Assembly (NCBI GenBank): GCA_003021175.1
Contig: PXQV01000003.1
Coordinates: 89,816-153,815 of the forward strand
DNA: 64,000 nucleotides
Direction of reading: 5' to 3'
Source: Halobacteriales archaeon QH_7_66_36
GTDB lineage: Archaea > Halobacteriota > Halobacteria > Halobacteriales > Haloarculaceae
How positions within the stretch are numbered: position 1 is the stretch's first letter; every line of letters begins with the position of its first letter. Shown in pieces: positions 40,620-49,738 of this stretch. Under the pieces are notes generated by a model. The model searched no databases and was not told where the DNA came from. It saw nothing but the letters and a program-made list of their open reading frames with translations. Position numbers and translations under genes: made by a program.

Positions 40620-41881
40620 GCTTGCCACGGCGTCGAGCGGTCGGTCGCCTCGCCGGCGAGCGATTCACCCATCGTCGCCGCCGGGTCGTCGCGGTTGGCG
40701 AGCGCCCACATCAGTTTCACGTATGCCGTCTCGGGAAGCGTGTCCTCCGCCTCGACGACGCCTGCGTCCAGCAAATCACGCCCGGTATCGTACACGCGGT
40801 CGCAGACCCGGCCCTCAATACAGGCGGAGGTCATCGCGACGACGGTGCCGTCATCAACCATCTCGTCGAGCGTCGACACGAGGTCCGTGTGGACGTGGCC
40901 GAGCCCGGTTCCCTCGATCACCAGTCCGTCGACGCCGGCGAGTCGCTCCAGCCGCTGGGCGTCCATGCCGGGCGTGAACTTCAGCAGTTCAACGTCGTCG
41001 TTCAGCTCGGCGGCGAGTCGGAGGTCGTTCTCGCCCCGCGCGGTGTGGTCGGCGTGGAACGTGACCGCCCCGGACTCCTCGGCGCTCGCGGCGTCGTAAT
41101 CGACGTGGCCGAGCGGCTCCGCGCCGACAGTCTCGAAGGCGTCGCGGCGCGAGGTGTGATTCTTCCGGACCCGCGTGCCGCGGTGGAGCGCACACCGGTC
41201 GTCCGAACTCCCGGCGTGCATACACACCATGACCTCCGCGCAGTCCGCCGTCGCGGCCTCCACCGCGCAGACGGCGTTCATCACGTTGTCCGACGAGGGG
41301 CGGTCTGCCGAGCGCTGGCTCCCGGTGAACACGACCGGCACGGGCGTGTCGAGCATGAAGGCGAGCGCGCTCGCGGTGTACTGCATCGTGTCCGTCCCGT
41401 GCATGACGACGACGCCGTCCGCGCCGGCCTCGACCTCCTCGCGGACGGCCTCTGCGAGCTCCTGCCAGACGTCCGACGTCATGTTCTCCGAGAGGATGTT
41501 GGCGACGACCCGGCCCCGGTAGTTGGCGCGGCCCGCGAGATCCGGAACGGCCCGGAGCACGTCCTCGGCGTCGAACTGGGCCGTGACCGCGCCGGTGCGG
41601 TAGTCGACGGTCGAGGCGATGGTGCCGCCCGTCGAGATGAGCGCCACCGTCGGCAGGTCGTCGTCGAACGCGACTTCCGACCCCGACTCAGTATCGCCCG
41701 CCGTCCCGACCGCGTACACGTCGGTGTCGAGCACGTCTACCGTGGCCGCCTCGCGGTCGACGCCGACGTTGTAGCCGCCTTCGAGTTTCACGACCAGTTC
41801 CGACTCCGTCGTCGAGGGCATCAGGACGCCCTCGTGGGTCACGTCGCCGCGCTCGACGCGGACCCGGTCGCCTGCGTTCAT
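40616..41881 (-). CDS. gatD: Glu-tRNA(Gln) amidotransferase subunit D
   Basis: 'ALISTGGTIASTVDYRTGAV', 'VVMHGTDTMQYTASAL', 'FTGSQRSADRPSSD'; start at MNAGDRVRVERG. Confidence 0.92.
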   Translation of the reverse strand: MNAGDRVRVERGDVTHEGVLMPSTTESELVVKLEGGYNVGVDREAATVDVLDTDVYAVGTAGDTESGSEVAFDDDLPTVALISTGGTIASTVDYRTGAVTAQFDAEDVLRAVPDLAGRANYRGRVVANILSENMTSDVWQELAEAVREEVEAGADGVVVMHGTDTMQYTASALAFMLDTPVPVVFTGSQRSADRPSSDNVMNAVCAVEAATADCAEVMVCMHAGSSDDRCALHRGTRVRKNHTSRRDAFETVGAEPLGHVDYDAASAEESGAVTFHADHTARGENDLRLAAELNDDVELLKFTPGMDAQRLERLAGVDGLVIEGTGLGHVHTDLVSTLDEMVDDGTVVAMTSACIEGRVCDRVYDTGRDLLDAGVVEAEDTLPETAYVKLMWALANRDDPAATMGESLAGEATDRSTPWQA

Positions 41882-42052
41882 GCCCGTCGCTATCCGGTCG
41901 GCAGACTTGAATCCATCCGTGTGGCCGAGCGGAACGTCGAGGCGGCGCTCGGCCTGTGGACGCGCGGGACGCCGGCAGTCGCCGCGACTCGCCGGTTCAT
42001 CGCGGCGACGACTGAGCGAAAGGCCGTTATCCGCGGCCGCCGAACGTGGCGT

Positions 42053-42505
42053 ATGACGCGTAGCGACGAGGTGCTCGCCGAACGCGACCGGGAGCCGACG
42101 ACGGAGGAACCGACCAGCGGGGGCCGACTCTCCGGGCTGCGCGGCCGCATCGGAGTACCGTTCTCGTTTCGGACGTTTCTGCTCGCAGTCGCGTTCGCCG
42201 TCGGTGGCTCCGCGCTCGCCGGCCTGATCCCGTTCGTTCCGGGCACCGTCGCGACGCTGGCGGGCGTCTTCGTCGGCGGTTTCGCGCTCGGTCTCGTCCG
42301 CGCCACGCGGTCGTATCTCGAGGCAGCCGCCGCCGGGACGGGGACGGCCGTCGTCGCCGCCGTCTCGCAGTATCTGCTGCTCTCCTTCGTCGGCGAGGTC
42401 GGGGTTCCGGTGGCGCTGATCGGTGCCGGATCGGGGCTGCTCACTGCTGTCGTCGGCCACTACTTCGGGCGCGACCTCCGTGCCGGCCTGACGCGCGACC
42501 TCTAA
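42053..42505 (+). CDS. Hypothetical membrane protein (DUF456-like)
   Basis: MTRSDEVLAERDREPTTEEPTSGGRLSGLRGRIGVPFSFRTFLLAVAFAVGGSALAGLIPFVPGTV.. Confidence 0.65.
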   Translation: MTRSDEVLAERDREPTTEEPTSGGRLSGLRGRIGVPFSFRTFLLAVAFAVGGSALAGLIPFVPGTVATLAGVFVGGFALGLVRATRSYLEAAAAGTGTAVVAAVSQYLLLSFVGEVGVPVALIGAGSGLLTAVVGHYFGRDLRAGLTRDL

Positions 42506-43203
42506 ACGAGCCGCCAGCGGCCGTCTTCGTGGCCGACGACGCCGAGGTCTTCGAGCCGGTGGAGGGCGTCCTCCGTCATCTCCCGGCTGGCGTCGACGCG
42601 GCGTGCGGCCGCCTCCGTCGTCTCCGCGCCGTCGACTAACGCCGACAGCAGTTCGGCATAAAAGCGGCCGTCGCGCTCGCCGAGCTGTTCGGAGATGCGG
42701 TCCATCACGTCCGTGAGCTGTCCCTGCACCCACCGTTGGGCCATCGAGAGTTCGTTTTCCAGTGTCTCCAGCCGTTCGAGTTCCGAGGCCAACTCCTGCA
42801 GTTCCCCGTCACGTTGCCGAGAGTCGCCACACGACTCGCCTGCGTCGCCGTCCGGCGGCTCGTCGCTTTCGCCTTCGACGTGGATGCTCAGATAGCGACA
42901 CCGGGCCATGTCGAGCGATCTGGACGCCGAATACGCGGATTTCGTCCCGAACTCGTACGGCGAGACGTTCACCTCCAGCCGGAGATTGCGCGCAATCGAG
43001 AAGTACTTCCGCCGCCGTTCGTCGACGCGAGAATCGACGAGTCCCGCCTCCTCTAACTTCTGGAGGTGGTCGATAACTGCCTTCGGACTCACGCCGAGAT
43101 ACTCAGATATCTCCGTGACGTAACAGGGCTTGCGGGCGAGCAACCGCAGGATGCGCCGTCGGTTCTCGTTCCCCAGCAGGTCGAGCAGCGCGGCGGAGTC
43201 CAT
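42502..43203 (-). CDS. ArsR-family HTH transcriptional regulator
   Basis: 'LLDLLGNENRRRILRLLARKPCYVTEISEYLGVSPKAVIDHLQKLEEAGLVDSR'. Confidence 0.88.
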   Translation of the reverse strand: MDSAALLDLLGNENRRRILRLLARKPCYVTEISEYLGVSPKAVIDHLQKLEEAGLVDSRVDERRRKYFSIARNLRLEVNVSPYEFGTKSAYSASRSLDMARCRYLSIHVEGESDEPPDGDAGESCGDSRQRDGELQELASELERLETLENELSMAQRWVQGQLTDVMDRISEQLGERDGRFYAELLSALVDGAETTEAAARRVDASREMTEDALHRLEDLGVVGHEDGRWRLV

Positions 43204-43271
43204 TCACCTGATGTAATCCCTCGGAAGGTATAACCACACCGCTGTCTCCGCCGCGTCACTCACCGTCGGTA

Positions 43272-44081
43272 CTACGCTTCCGTCTCGGTGGCCGTCGGTG
43301 TCGGTGTCGCCGTTCCAGTGTCGTCGGGTCTGCCCTTGTTCCCGGACGGCCCCTCACCGTCCGGGTTACTTCCGTTTCCCTCGTCCGGTGCGTCAGTTGC
43401 GTTGTCTGTTCCTGCTCGCTCGTCGCTCCGCGACTGGTTCGTCCCCTCACCGGATGCATTGCCCGGCGACCCGTCGTCCGTCTCGGTTCGGTTCTCCGGG
43501 CCGCGGTCCGCCGGTGGGCCGCGCTCGTCCCTTCTCGGCGAGTCGGCGATGTCGCCGGCGATGTCGGACACCTCCGACCCGTTCAGATCCGAGGCGTTCC
43601 GGCGGAGTTGGTCGAGCGACGACTCGTTGATGCCGGCCGCAGACGCCGCCTGATCGGTCGTGTTGATCCCCCGCCGAAGCGAGTTGATCTCTGCGGTCAG
43701 CCGAGCGGCTTTCGCACGGTCGGCGACGGTCTGGTTCCCTTCCTGTGTCAGTATCGCCTGTCGCTGCTCGCGGAGGCGCTCCAACTGCGCTTGGAGCGTC
43801 TCGGTCCGCTCGGCGACGAGGGCTCGTTGCGACTCGTTCGACGCGTTGTTCATCTGTGCGCGGAACACCTCGTTGTCCACCTCACCCTCGGCGTCGGCGG
43901 CGCTGGCCTGCATGAAGCCGGAGATAGACGCGCCCATCGACGCGTTCTCCGTTCCGCTGTCCGGCGGTGCCGCGGGACTGTCGGCCGTCGGACCGGAGGT
44001 TACTGCTCCGACTGCGCCGGGCCCCACCGTCGCCAGCGCGACGGCCAGCGCGACGACGACCACCAGCGATCGGTTCATCAT
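43272..44081 (-). CDS. Secreted, Asn/Gly/Asp-rich hypothetical protein
   Basis: Signal-like N-terminus MMNRSLVVVVALAVALATVGPGAVGA; coiled-coil middle, acidic low-complexity tail. Confidence 0.7.
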   Translation of the reverse strand: MMNRSLVVVVALAVALATVGPGAVGAVTSGPTADSPAAPPDSGTENASMGASISGFMQASAADAEGEVDNEVFRAQMNNASNESQRALVAERTETLQAQLERLREQRQAILTQEGNQTVADRAKAARLTAEINSLRRGINTTDQAASAAGINESSLDQLRRNASDLNGSEVSDIAGDIADSPRRDERGPPADRGPENRTETDDGSPGNASGEGTNQSRSDERAGTDNATDAPDEGNGSNPDGEGPSGNKGRPDDTGTATPTPTATETEA

Positions 44082-44184
44082 CTTACCACTCGTAGCTCCT
44101 ATCCATCTATAAAAACCGACAGCCGTTCCCTCGTTTCATTCCGTTCAAATCCGTTTAATCCGCGCAATACCGCTCGAATGCGAG

Positions 44185-44841
44185 TCATATCGTCAGTGAT
44201 GTCCACGAGAGGCCAGCGTCGAGTCCGGACACTCTGAACTCCGGTCCCTCTCGCGTCGGGCGCAGTTCCACAAGCGCGTCGAACGCGTCGGCGAGCATCG
44301 CGACCGTCTGCTCGTGGCAGGTCGCGGTGTCGATCGTCGAGACGCCGAGATAGCCGCCGCGGTCGACCCTATCTATTATCGTCCGGAGAAACTTGTACAC
44401 CGCGCCGTGATCCATCCGTTCGAGCATCGCGGTCGCGGAGAGATGGCCGACGCGCAGGCCGTCCGTGCCCATCGTCACGTACCGTTCGATCTGGCGGCCG
44501 AACGCCGACCCGATGCCGGCGAGGTCTGTCGGCGCATCGACCGCGACCACCCGATCGTCGTCGTCGTCGGTGCCGAAGCCGGTCGCGTCGATGATGCGGA
44601 GTCGTTGGTCGTCCGTGTCGCCGGCGCTCTCGTCGGCCGCCACGAGCGGTCGCGCGCCGAGGTCCACGCTCACGACGATGACTCCGTCCGCCCGGCGCTG
44701 GCCGGCCGCGAGAAACTCGAGTGCGACCTCGCGTTTGTCCACGTCGGGCGGCCCGGCGATCAGGAGACTCGTCCCGGCGGGGACGTGGCGGACGCCGTCC
44801 GTCGGAACCGACGGACTCAGATCGTACGCGGCGTCGCTCAT
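44185..44841 (-). CDS. RecA/KaiC-superfamily-like protein linked to two-component genes
   Basis: 'GTSLLIAGPPDVDKREVALEFLAAGQRRADGVIVVS'. Confidence 0.7.
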   Translation of the reverse strand: MSDAAYDLSPSVPTDGVRHVPAGTSLLIAGPPDVDKREVALEFLAAGQRRADGVIVVSVDLGARPLVAADESAGDTDDQRLRIIDATGFGTDDDDDRVVAVDAPTDLAGIGSAFGRQIERYVTMGTDGLRVGHLSATAMLERMDHGAVYKFLRTIIDRVDRGGYLGVSTIDTATCHEQTVAMLADAFDALVELRPTREGPEFRVSGLDAGLSWTSLTI

Positions 44842-45419
44842 CTCTCGTCTTCGATCCCGCGAAGCGTTGCGACGAACGCCTCGTCGTCGGCTCCCGTCTC
44901 GTCGAGTTCTTCGTCGAGCTGCTCCGGTCGACGCTCTAACTGCTGGTACTCGTCGCTTTCGGCTAACTCCTCGTCGCTCCGGTGTGCCTGTAGGGTCTGC
45001 TTCTTCTCCAACAGCGCGGTGTACTCGTCGAGGGCATCGGCGTAGTTGTTGCGCTCCTGTAGCCGGTCGATGACCTCGCGAACCGCCGTCTCGGTCACCG
45101 GCTTCGTGAGATAGGCGTCGAACCCCATCTCGATGATGTCGATATCCGGTTCGACCGCCGTCACCATCGCGTAGCGCGTGTCGAGGTCACGCTCGCGGAG
45201 CGCTTCGAGCGTCTCGCGACCCGAGAGCCCGGGCATCATCCGGTTGAGCAGCGCGATGTCCGGGTCCCCGTCCATCTCGTCAACGGCCGACGGCGCGGCT
45301 TCGCCGTCCGAGGCAGTCACTACCTCGAAATCTCCCCCGAGCCACGGCCAGTACGTCTCCCGCAGGTCGTCGTCGTCCTCGACGACGAGCACGGTCGATG
45401 TGCTGTCGGCGTCGGTCAC
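44838..45419 (-). CDS. HalX-type response regulator with Asn in place of the phospho-acceptor Asp
   Basis: 'VLVVEDDDDLRETY..PDIALLNRMMPGLSGRETL..MVTAV..AYLTKPV'; HalX-like coiled C-terminus; GTG start (VTDADSTST). Confidence 0.85.
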   Translation of the reverse strand: MTDADSTSTVLVVEDDDDLRETYWPWLGGDFEVVTASDGEAAPSAVDEMDGDPDIALLNRMMPGLSGRETLEALRERDLDTRYAMVTAVEPDIDIIEMGFDAYLTKPVTETAVREVIDRLQERNNYADALDEYTALLEKKQTLQAHRSDEELAESDEYQQLERRPEQLDEELDETGADDEAFVATLRGIEDER

Positions 45420-45474
45420 TATACTACGGTTAAATCTGTGAGCACACATAACGGACGGCTCGGAGCGACCGGAG

Positions 45475-46632
45475 TCACTGCTCCGCCAGTCTGGGCTGGC
45501 GGAACCGGAGCACGAACACGGCGCCTTCGGGGTCGTTGTCCTCGACCCACACGTCGCCGCCGAGGTCAGACAACATCGCGTCGACGAAGAAGAGCCCGAA
45601 GCCGGAGCCGGTGCCGTCCTCGTGTAATCCGGTCTCGTCGCGCCGGAAGATGGCGTCTTTCACCTCGTCGGGAACGCCGGGACCGTTGTCCGCGATCCGG
45701 AGGTCGATGTACGAGTCCGTCTCCTCGGCGGTCACCTCGATGCGCGGCTCCGACTCGTCGTTGTGTTCGACGGCGTTCGAGAGCACGTTGCCGACGACGT
45801 CGACCAGCGTCTCGTCGGCGAGCACCTCGATGTCTTCGGAGACGTCGGTGGTGATCGTCAGCGAGCCGTGGGTCGCGCGCATGGCACCAAGATTCTCGTC
45901 GATTGCGTCTCGGAGCCCGATGGCCGACAACTGCCTCTCCTCGCCGCTCAGCGCGTCCAGCAGCGCGCGGGTGCGCTCCACCTGATCTGCCACGTCGTCG
46001 CTCTGTCTGACAATGGTGTCCGCGAACTCCGCCGTCCGTCCCTCGGACTCGTCGGCGATGAAGTTCGCGCGCGACCGGATCACCATCGTCCGGTTGAGGA
46101 TGTCGTGTCTGAGGATGCTGTTCATCAGCTCGAACTGGTCGCGCGTCTCGGCGGCGATCTCGGCGGTCCGCATCGACCGCGCGTACAGCGTCCCGACGAG
46201 CAGCCCCGCGAGACCGCCGGCACCCATCGTGGAGAACAGCGCGTACTGCGGTTCGCCGACGATGCGTCCCTCCGCGAGTCGGACGATGATGGTCACGGCC
46301 GTCGTCGCGCCGAACAGGAACGCACCGCCGTAGGTGGCGAGGGCGACGCGCCACCGACCGATCCCGTCGAAACCGCTGCTCTGTAGCCAGACAGTGCCGT
46401 ACGCGAGGCCGAGCACCGGCAGATACCCCTGCGCGGCGGCGATGACCGGGAGCAGCGTGGTGGAGAACGTCGACAGTTCGTCGACGAAGTTGTAGGTGAT
46501 CAGCAGGCCGAACAGGACGGTGATGAGCGCCATTGACGCGACTGGGAGCCGCTCACTGGCGACGATACGGTCGAAGAGCGGACCGGTGGCGTCCGCGTCC
46601 GGGACCGTGGGAGCGTCCCTCTCGGTTGACAT
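45475..46632 (-). CDS. Membrane sensor histidine kinase
   Basis: H-box 'NSILRHDILNRTMVI', N-box 'NVLSNAVEHND', 'DNGPGVP', 'GSGFGLFF'. Confidence 0.92.
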   Translation of the reverse strand: MSTERDAPTVPDADATGPLFDRIVASERLPVASMALITVLFGLLITYNFVDELSTFSTTLLPVIAAAQGYLPVLGLAYGTVWLQSSGFDGIGRWRVALATYGGAFLFGATTAVTIIVRLAEGRIVGEPQYALFSTMGAGGLAGLLVGTLYARSMRTAEIAAETRDQFELMNSILRHDILNRTMVIRSRANFIADESEGRTAEFADTIVRQSDDVADQVERTRALLDALSGEERQLSAIGLRDAIDENLGAMRATHGSLTITTDVSEDIEVLADETLVDVVGNVLSNAVEHNDESEPRIEVTAEETDSYIDLRIADNGPGVPDEVKDAIFRRDETGLHEDGTGSGFGLFFVDAMLSDLGGDVWVEDNDPEGAVFVLRFRQPRLAEQ

Positions 46633-46748
46633 TACTCTCCGTCTGTCGCCTCCCCTATTGGTTCCTCCGGCCTGCGTCCGGATTGCACGACAATAAAAGG
46701 GTGCCGGCAAACGCTTATGTGTGGTACTCTTCCACAAAGAAGTGGACG

Positions 46749-47093
46749 ATGTTCGAACGGTTTTCGAGCGGCTACTACCTCGGGCGGCTCTACGTGGAGC
46801 CGACCGACGGCGAGCGAGCCGTGCTGAACCGGGGTCACCACGAGACGGTGAACGAGCAGCTGTACGCGAGCGGTGAGGGCGTCGCGCGGCTCGACCGTCC
46901 GCTCGTCATGAAAGTGGGGCGGACTCACCTGCCGGTGCACGGCGCGGAGGGCGTCCCCGAGCAGACGCTCGCCGTCCCGGAGGAGGCCCTCGAAGCTGCC
47001 GGCATTCACAACCCCCCGACGCTCTCCGAGGTGCTGCTCGCCAAGGAGCGCGTCGCCTCACAGTTGCTGTCACTCGACGCCGATCCGGTGTAG
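46749..47093 (+). CDS. Conserved haloarchaeal hypothetical protein (DUF5802-like)
   Basis: MFERFSSGYYLGRLYVEPTDGERAVLNRGHHETVNEQLYASGEG.. Confidence 0.75.
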   Translation: MFERFSSGYYLGRLYVEPTDGERAVLNRGHHETVNEQLYASGEGVARLDRPLVMKVGRTHLPVHGAEGVPEQTLAVPEEALEAAGIHNPPTLSEVLLAKERVASQLLSLDADPV

Positions 47094-47314
47094 CGGTCAT
47101 TCTCGTCGCTCGTCCGGAGTATCCGCCGCGCGGTGTTGTGCTGGAGCGTGTGTGGTCACGTCGTCGGGAGCGCCACCACTCCACCGGAATGGTTCGACTT
47201 CGGCTCGCTCTGTGGAGAGCGAGTAAATCTCAAAAAGGCATGGCACAACGGCAGAGAGACCCGTGTCACCCGAACTGTCACGCCGAGATGTCCGGTCAGC
47301 CGCCACAGTTCCGA

Positions 47315-47490
47315 TCAACGTGAGAGCCAGCCACCCGGCACGCTTTCGACGATTTCCGAGTGTGACCGATACGCTCGACCGATCCCCTTGACAGCAGCGA
47401 CGACATCACCGGGCGCTGGATCTTCGATCTGATCGTACAGAATCAGTCCGTGGTCGCCGCCAGCCACAAAGAAATCATCGTCGTTCGTGA
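47315..47490 (-). pseudogene. C-terminal remnant of an ORF cut by an IS-derived insertion
   Basis: ..NDDDFFVAGGDHGLILYDQIEDPAPGDVVAAVKGIGRAYRSHSEIVESVPGGWLSR*; upstream coding sequence replaced by IS right-end sequence. Confidence 0.5.
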
Positions 47491-47764
47491 AGTGCCTCGG
47501 GGGCAAGCCCCGAGGCTTCCTGTTTCCACGACGCGCTTTGCAGAGTCCACGAGGGAATCCACAGAGAGCACAGTCTCCTCAGGCGTGGATTCGGCCTCTC
47601 CCCGACCTACTTGGTGGCGACGGCGGAGGGTCTGACCGTCCGTGTTTTTGGACGTGAAATCAGACGCGTTAGATGCCGTCACACCGTTTTGTGTGGTGTG
47701 TTAGCAGTTAATAGTTTGTGTCAGTGCGTGTCGGCTTCATCCACGGGGGCAAGCCCCGTGGCAT
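47491..47764 (-). mobile_element. Small IS1341-derived (MITE-like) element with tnpB C-terminal remnant
   Basis: Terminal hairpins GCCTCGGGG-GCAAG-CCCCGAGGC (47494-47516) and CCACGGGG-GCAAG-CCCCGTGG (47741-47761); interior encodes '..VDSLVDSAKRVVETGSL' as in TnpB C-termini. Confidence 0.7.
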
Positions 47765-48255
47765 TCGCCTCGAACCGCTTGGTAAATGGGCCGACTGAGG
47801 CGTTCATCATCCCTCACGATGTCGCCAGTCCACTCGTCATCTGGCCGGCGGTCGAGTGGTACTTCCCTTCGATTCAGTTCACCGGCTACCTCTCTCTCTC
47901 TCTCGGAACGCTCCTGTTGATGGGGATATTGGGCGGGCTCGTCGGGCTGAATATTGCAGTCGTGGCCCAGCAGTGGACCGGCTTGGGATCGATCGCTGGC
48001 AAAGAGCTGCTCTCGGGATCGTTAGCGGTCTCTGGTGCCACAGCCTGTTGTTGCTGTGCGCCGGCATTCTACGGTGTGCTCAGTGTGTTCTTTGGGACTG
48101 CCGCAACCCCGGTGTACTGGTCGTTCATGATCCCGTCCTCCCCCGTTGGAAGCACGTTCTTCGCGGCGAGTATACTCCTGCTCCTCGGGAGCTTGCTCCG
48201 GTCGACAGGTGGAGCGACTACTAAGACGAAAACAGCAACGTCGGTTTCGAACTGA
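47764..48255 (+). pseudogene. 5'-truncated Cys-cluster membrane protein, paralogue of 52654-53847
   Basis: 'FIIPHDVASPLVIWPAVEWYFPSIQFTGYLSLSLGTLLLMGILGGLVGLNIAVVAQQW..SGATACCCCAPAFYGVL..'. Confidence 0.7.
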
Positions 48256-48324
48256 CGGGAAAACGGATAGTTCGTGACGCAGTCGGGTAGGAATTGCAAG
48301 TCGTGGAAGTGAGAGGACGCCTCG

Positions 48325-48438
48325 CGTCCGGTACTGGACGTAGCTAAACAGGAGGACGGTTACGGCAACGAATGCACTCACTTGGACGTAGCTGTCGCGA
48401 ACGGATGCGAGGAAAATGTCGACAATTTCACTAGGCAT
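48325..48438 (-). pseudogene. N-terminal fragment of a membrane permease-like protein
   Basis: MPSEIVDIFLASVRDSYVQVSAFVAVTVLLFSYVQYRT then coding potential ends. Confidence 0.5.
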
Positions 48439-48539
48439 TAGCAGCCCTTCTCGGCTCGCTCGTTCTGCGAGACCATCGAATTAGATTTATCTAAAAACAA
48501 AACCAGCCAGTAGAAACGTAGTTGTTTCGCCGGACTCCC

Positions 48540-48553
48540 GGGATTCGAGAACC
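48540..48553 (+). promoter_or_regulatory. Shared 14-bp motif GGGATTCGAGAACC, copy 1 (upstream of halocyanin)
   Basis: Exact match to 49683-49696 at the same distance from the start codon. Confidence 0.5.
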
Positions 48554-48594
48554 AGACCACGCTCCCCAACTGTATCGCCGCCGTAAACACAGGT

Positions 48595-49486
48595 ATGCAG
48601 GAGATCGATTCGGCGGTCTCCAGACGGGAGTTCCTTCGACCCGTCACCGTCGGGGCGGGAACAACACTTGGCGCATCGTCAGTTGCTACCGTCCAACAAC
48701 AACAGCCCGTTGTCGTCGAACTGAAGAGTGAGCCGTACATTTTCGATGGTGCGACGGAGTCGCCTCTGTACGTCAAATCCGGAACGACAGTGAAATTCGA
48801 CTGGGTCTCAGACGGGCACAACATCCACGTCGATAGCCAACCGGAGAAGGCAACCTCGAAGGGCGTCGAGAAAATCCACGACACGGGCTTCACCCACACG
48901 CACACCTTCGACGTCAACGGCGAGTACCACTTCTGGTGTGTCCCACGTGACATCCTCCCCGGCGTAAACGGCGGGGCTTCCCACGAAGCCGGTCTTCGCT
49001 GGGTTGGGAACCTCGGGTTCGTATCCCGTCGTGATACAGGGAGTGCCACGCCCCCGGTATCCCTATCCTCGGTGGATTCGGGAGTATCTTGGTTGTTTTC
49101 TGACGGTATCCACAGCGGGCGATACTGTCTCATTACATTGGGCGGATGGACCGTCTCGGTTGGTATCACAGACAGCCTGTACGCCTGTAAATTCACCGAT
49201 GGCGGCGCTGTATCCCCGCCGTAAACGGCGGGGTTTTAGCGCCTGTTCCGCACCGGATAAACCGTTGAGAATGATCGGCGACATCATTGTCAACGAATCC
49301 GGGCAACCCCCTGGTGGTGGAAGTGGAGATGGAGGCGGTGGCAGTGTTCCTCAGGTTCCGAAAAGCACGAAAACCCTTGCCATCGCTACGACGACCGCGA
49401 TGGGATCCACGCTGGGACTGGCGTACTTCTTCCTCAAATACGGAGGGGATTACAGAGACCCAAGCGGAACGAGTAGTGACTCCTAA
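48595..49486 (+). pseudogene. Halocyanin/plastocyanin-family blue-copper protein interrupted by an IS-derived element
   Basis: N-part ..SDGHNIHVDSQPEKATSKGVEKIHDTGFTHTHTFDVNGEYHFWCVP | element | KPLRMIGDIIVNESGQPPGGGSGDGGG.. with C-terminal TM. Confidence 0.82.
48945..49258 (-). mobile_element. About 314-bp non-coding, palindrome-ended IS200/IS605-derived (MITE/PATE-like) insertion
   Basis: Ends carry CCCCGGCGTAAACGGCGGGG (near 48957-48977) and CCCCGCCGTAAACGGCGGGG (near 49214-49233); GGAGGATGTCAC right end in minus orientation; splits halocyanin. Confidence 0.75.
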
Positions 49487-49682
49487 ACCGCAGCAAGAGT
49501 CTGCGAGTGACGGGTGCCCCTGTTGGCAGGAACCTGATCGACCTGAGTAGTCCAGCGAAGTTATATTGAGGTGGGCCACGGGGAGGATTCGTTAGAACTG
49601 GACAATCCACACACTCGGCAAGCATAGCACCGGTCAGATAGATCTATCGAGGGATATATCGATCCGGGTCGTCGTTCCCCAA

Positions 49683-49696
49683 GGGATTCGAGAACC
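49683..49696 (+). promoter_or_regulatory. Shared 14-bp motif GGGATTCGAGAACC, copy 2 (upstream of DyP-like gene)
   Basis: Exact repeat of 48540-48553; 42 nt lie between the motif and ATG 49739. Confidence 0.5.
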
Positions 49697-49738
49697 CTAC
49701 CAGAACCGCTTTTCGGCGGAGATACAAACCGATGCGCA

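Noticed and set aside
42502-42505. Overlapping convergent stop codons of 42053-42505 and the ArsR gene
   Set aside because: Four-base convergent overlap is common in compact archaeal genomes.
40616-42733. 705-aa ORF extension upstream of gatD
   Set aside because: Only the part from MNAGDRVRVERG (41881) resembles GatD; the upstream part is antisense to the 42053-42505 membrane protein and Arg/Gly-rich.
48540-48553. GGTTCTCGAATCCC (complement of the 14-bp motif) as a tRNA T-arm or att remnant
   Set aside because: The T-loop consensus GTTCRANYC is broken by two extra bases and no acceptor-stem partner is visible; treated as a regulatory motif candidate instead.
48438-49196. 252-aa minus ORF across halocyanin and the inserted element
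   Set aside because: Antisense to halocyanin coding sequence; no recognisable domain.
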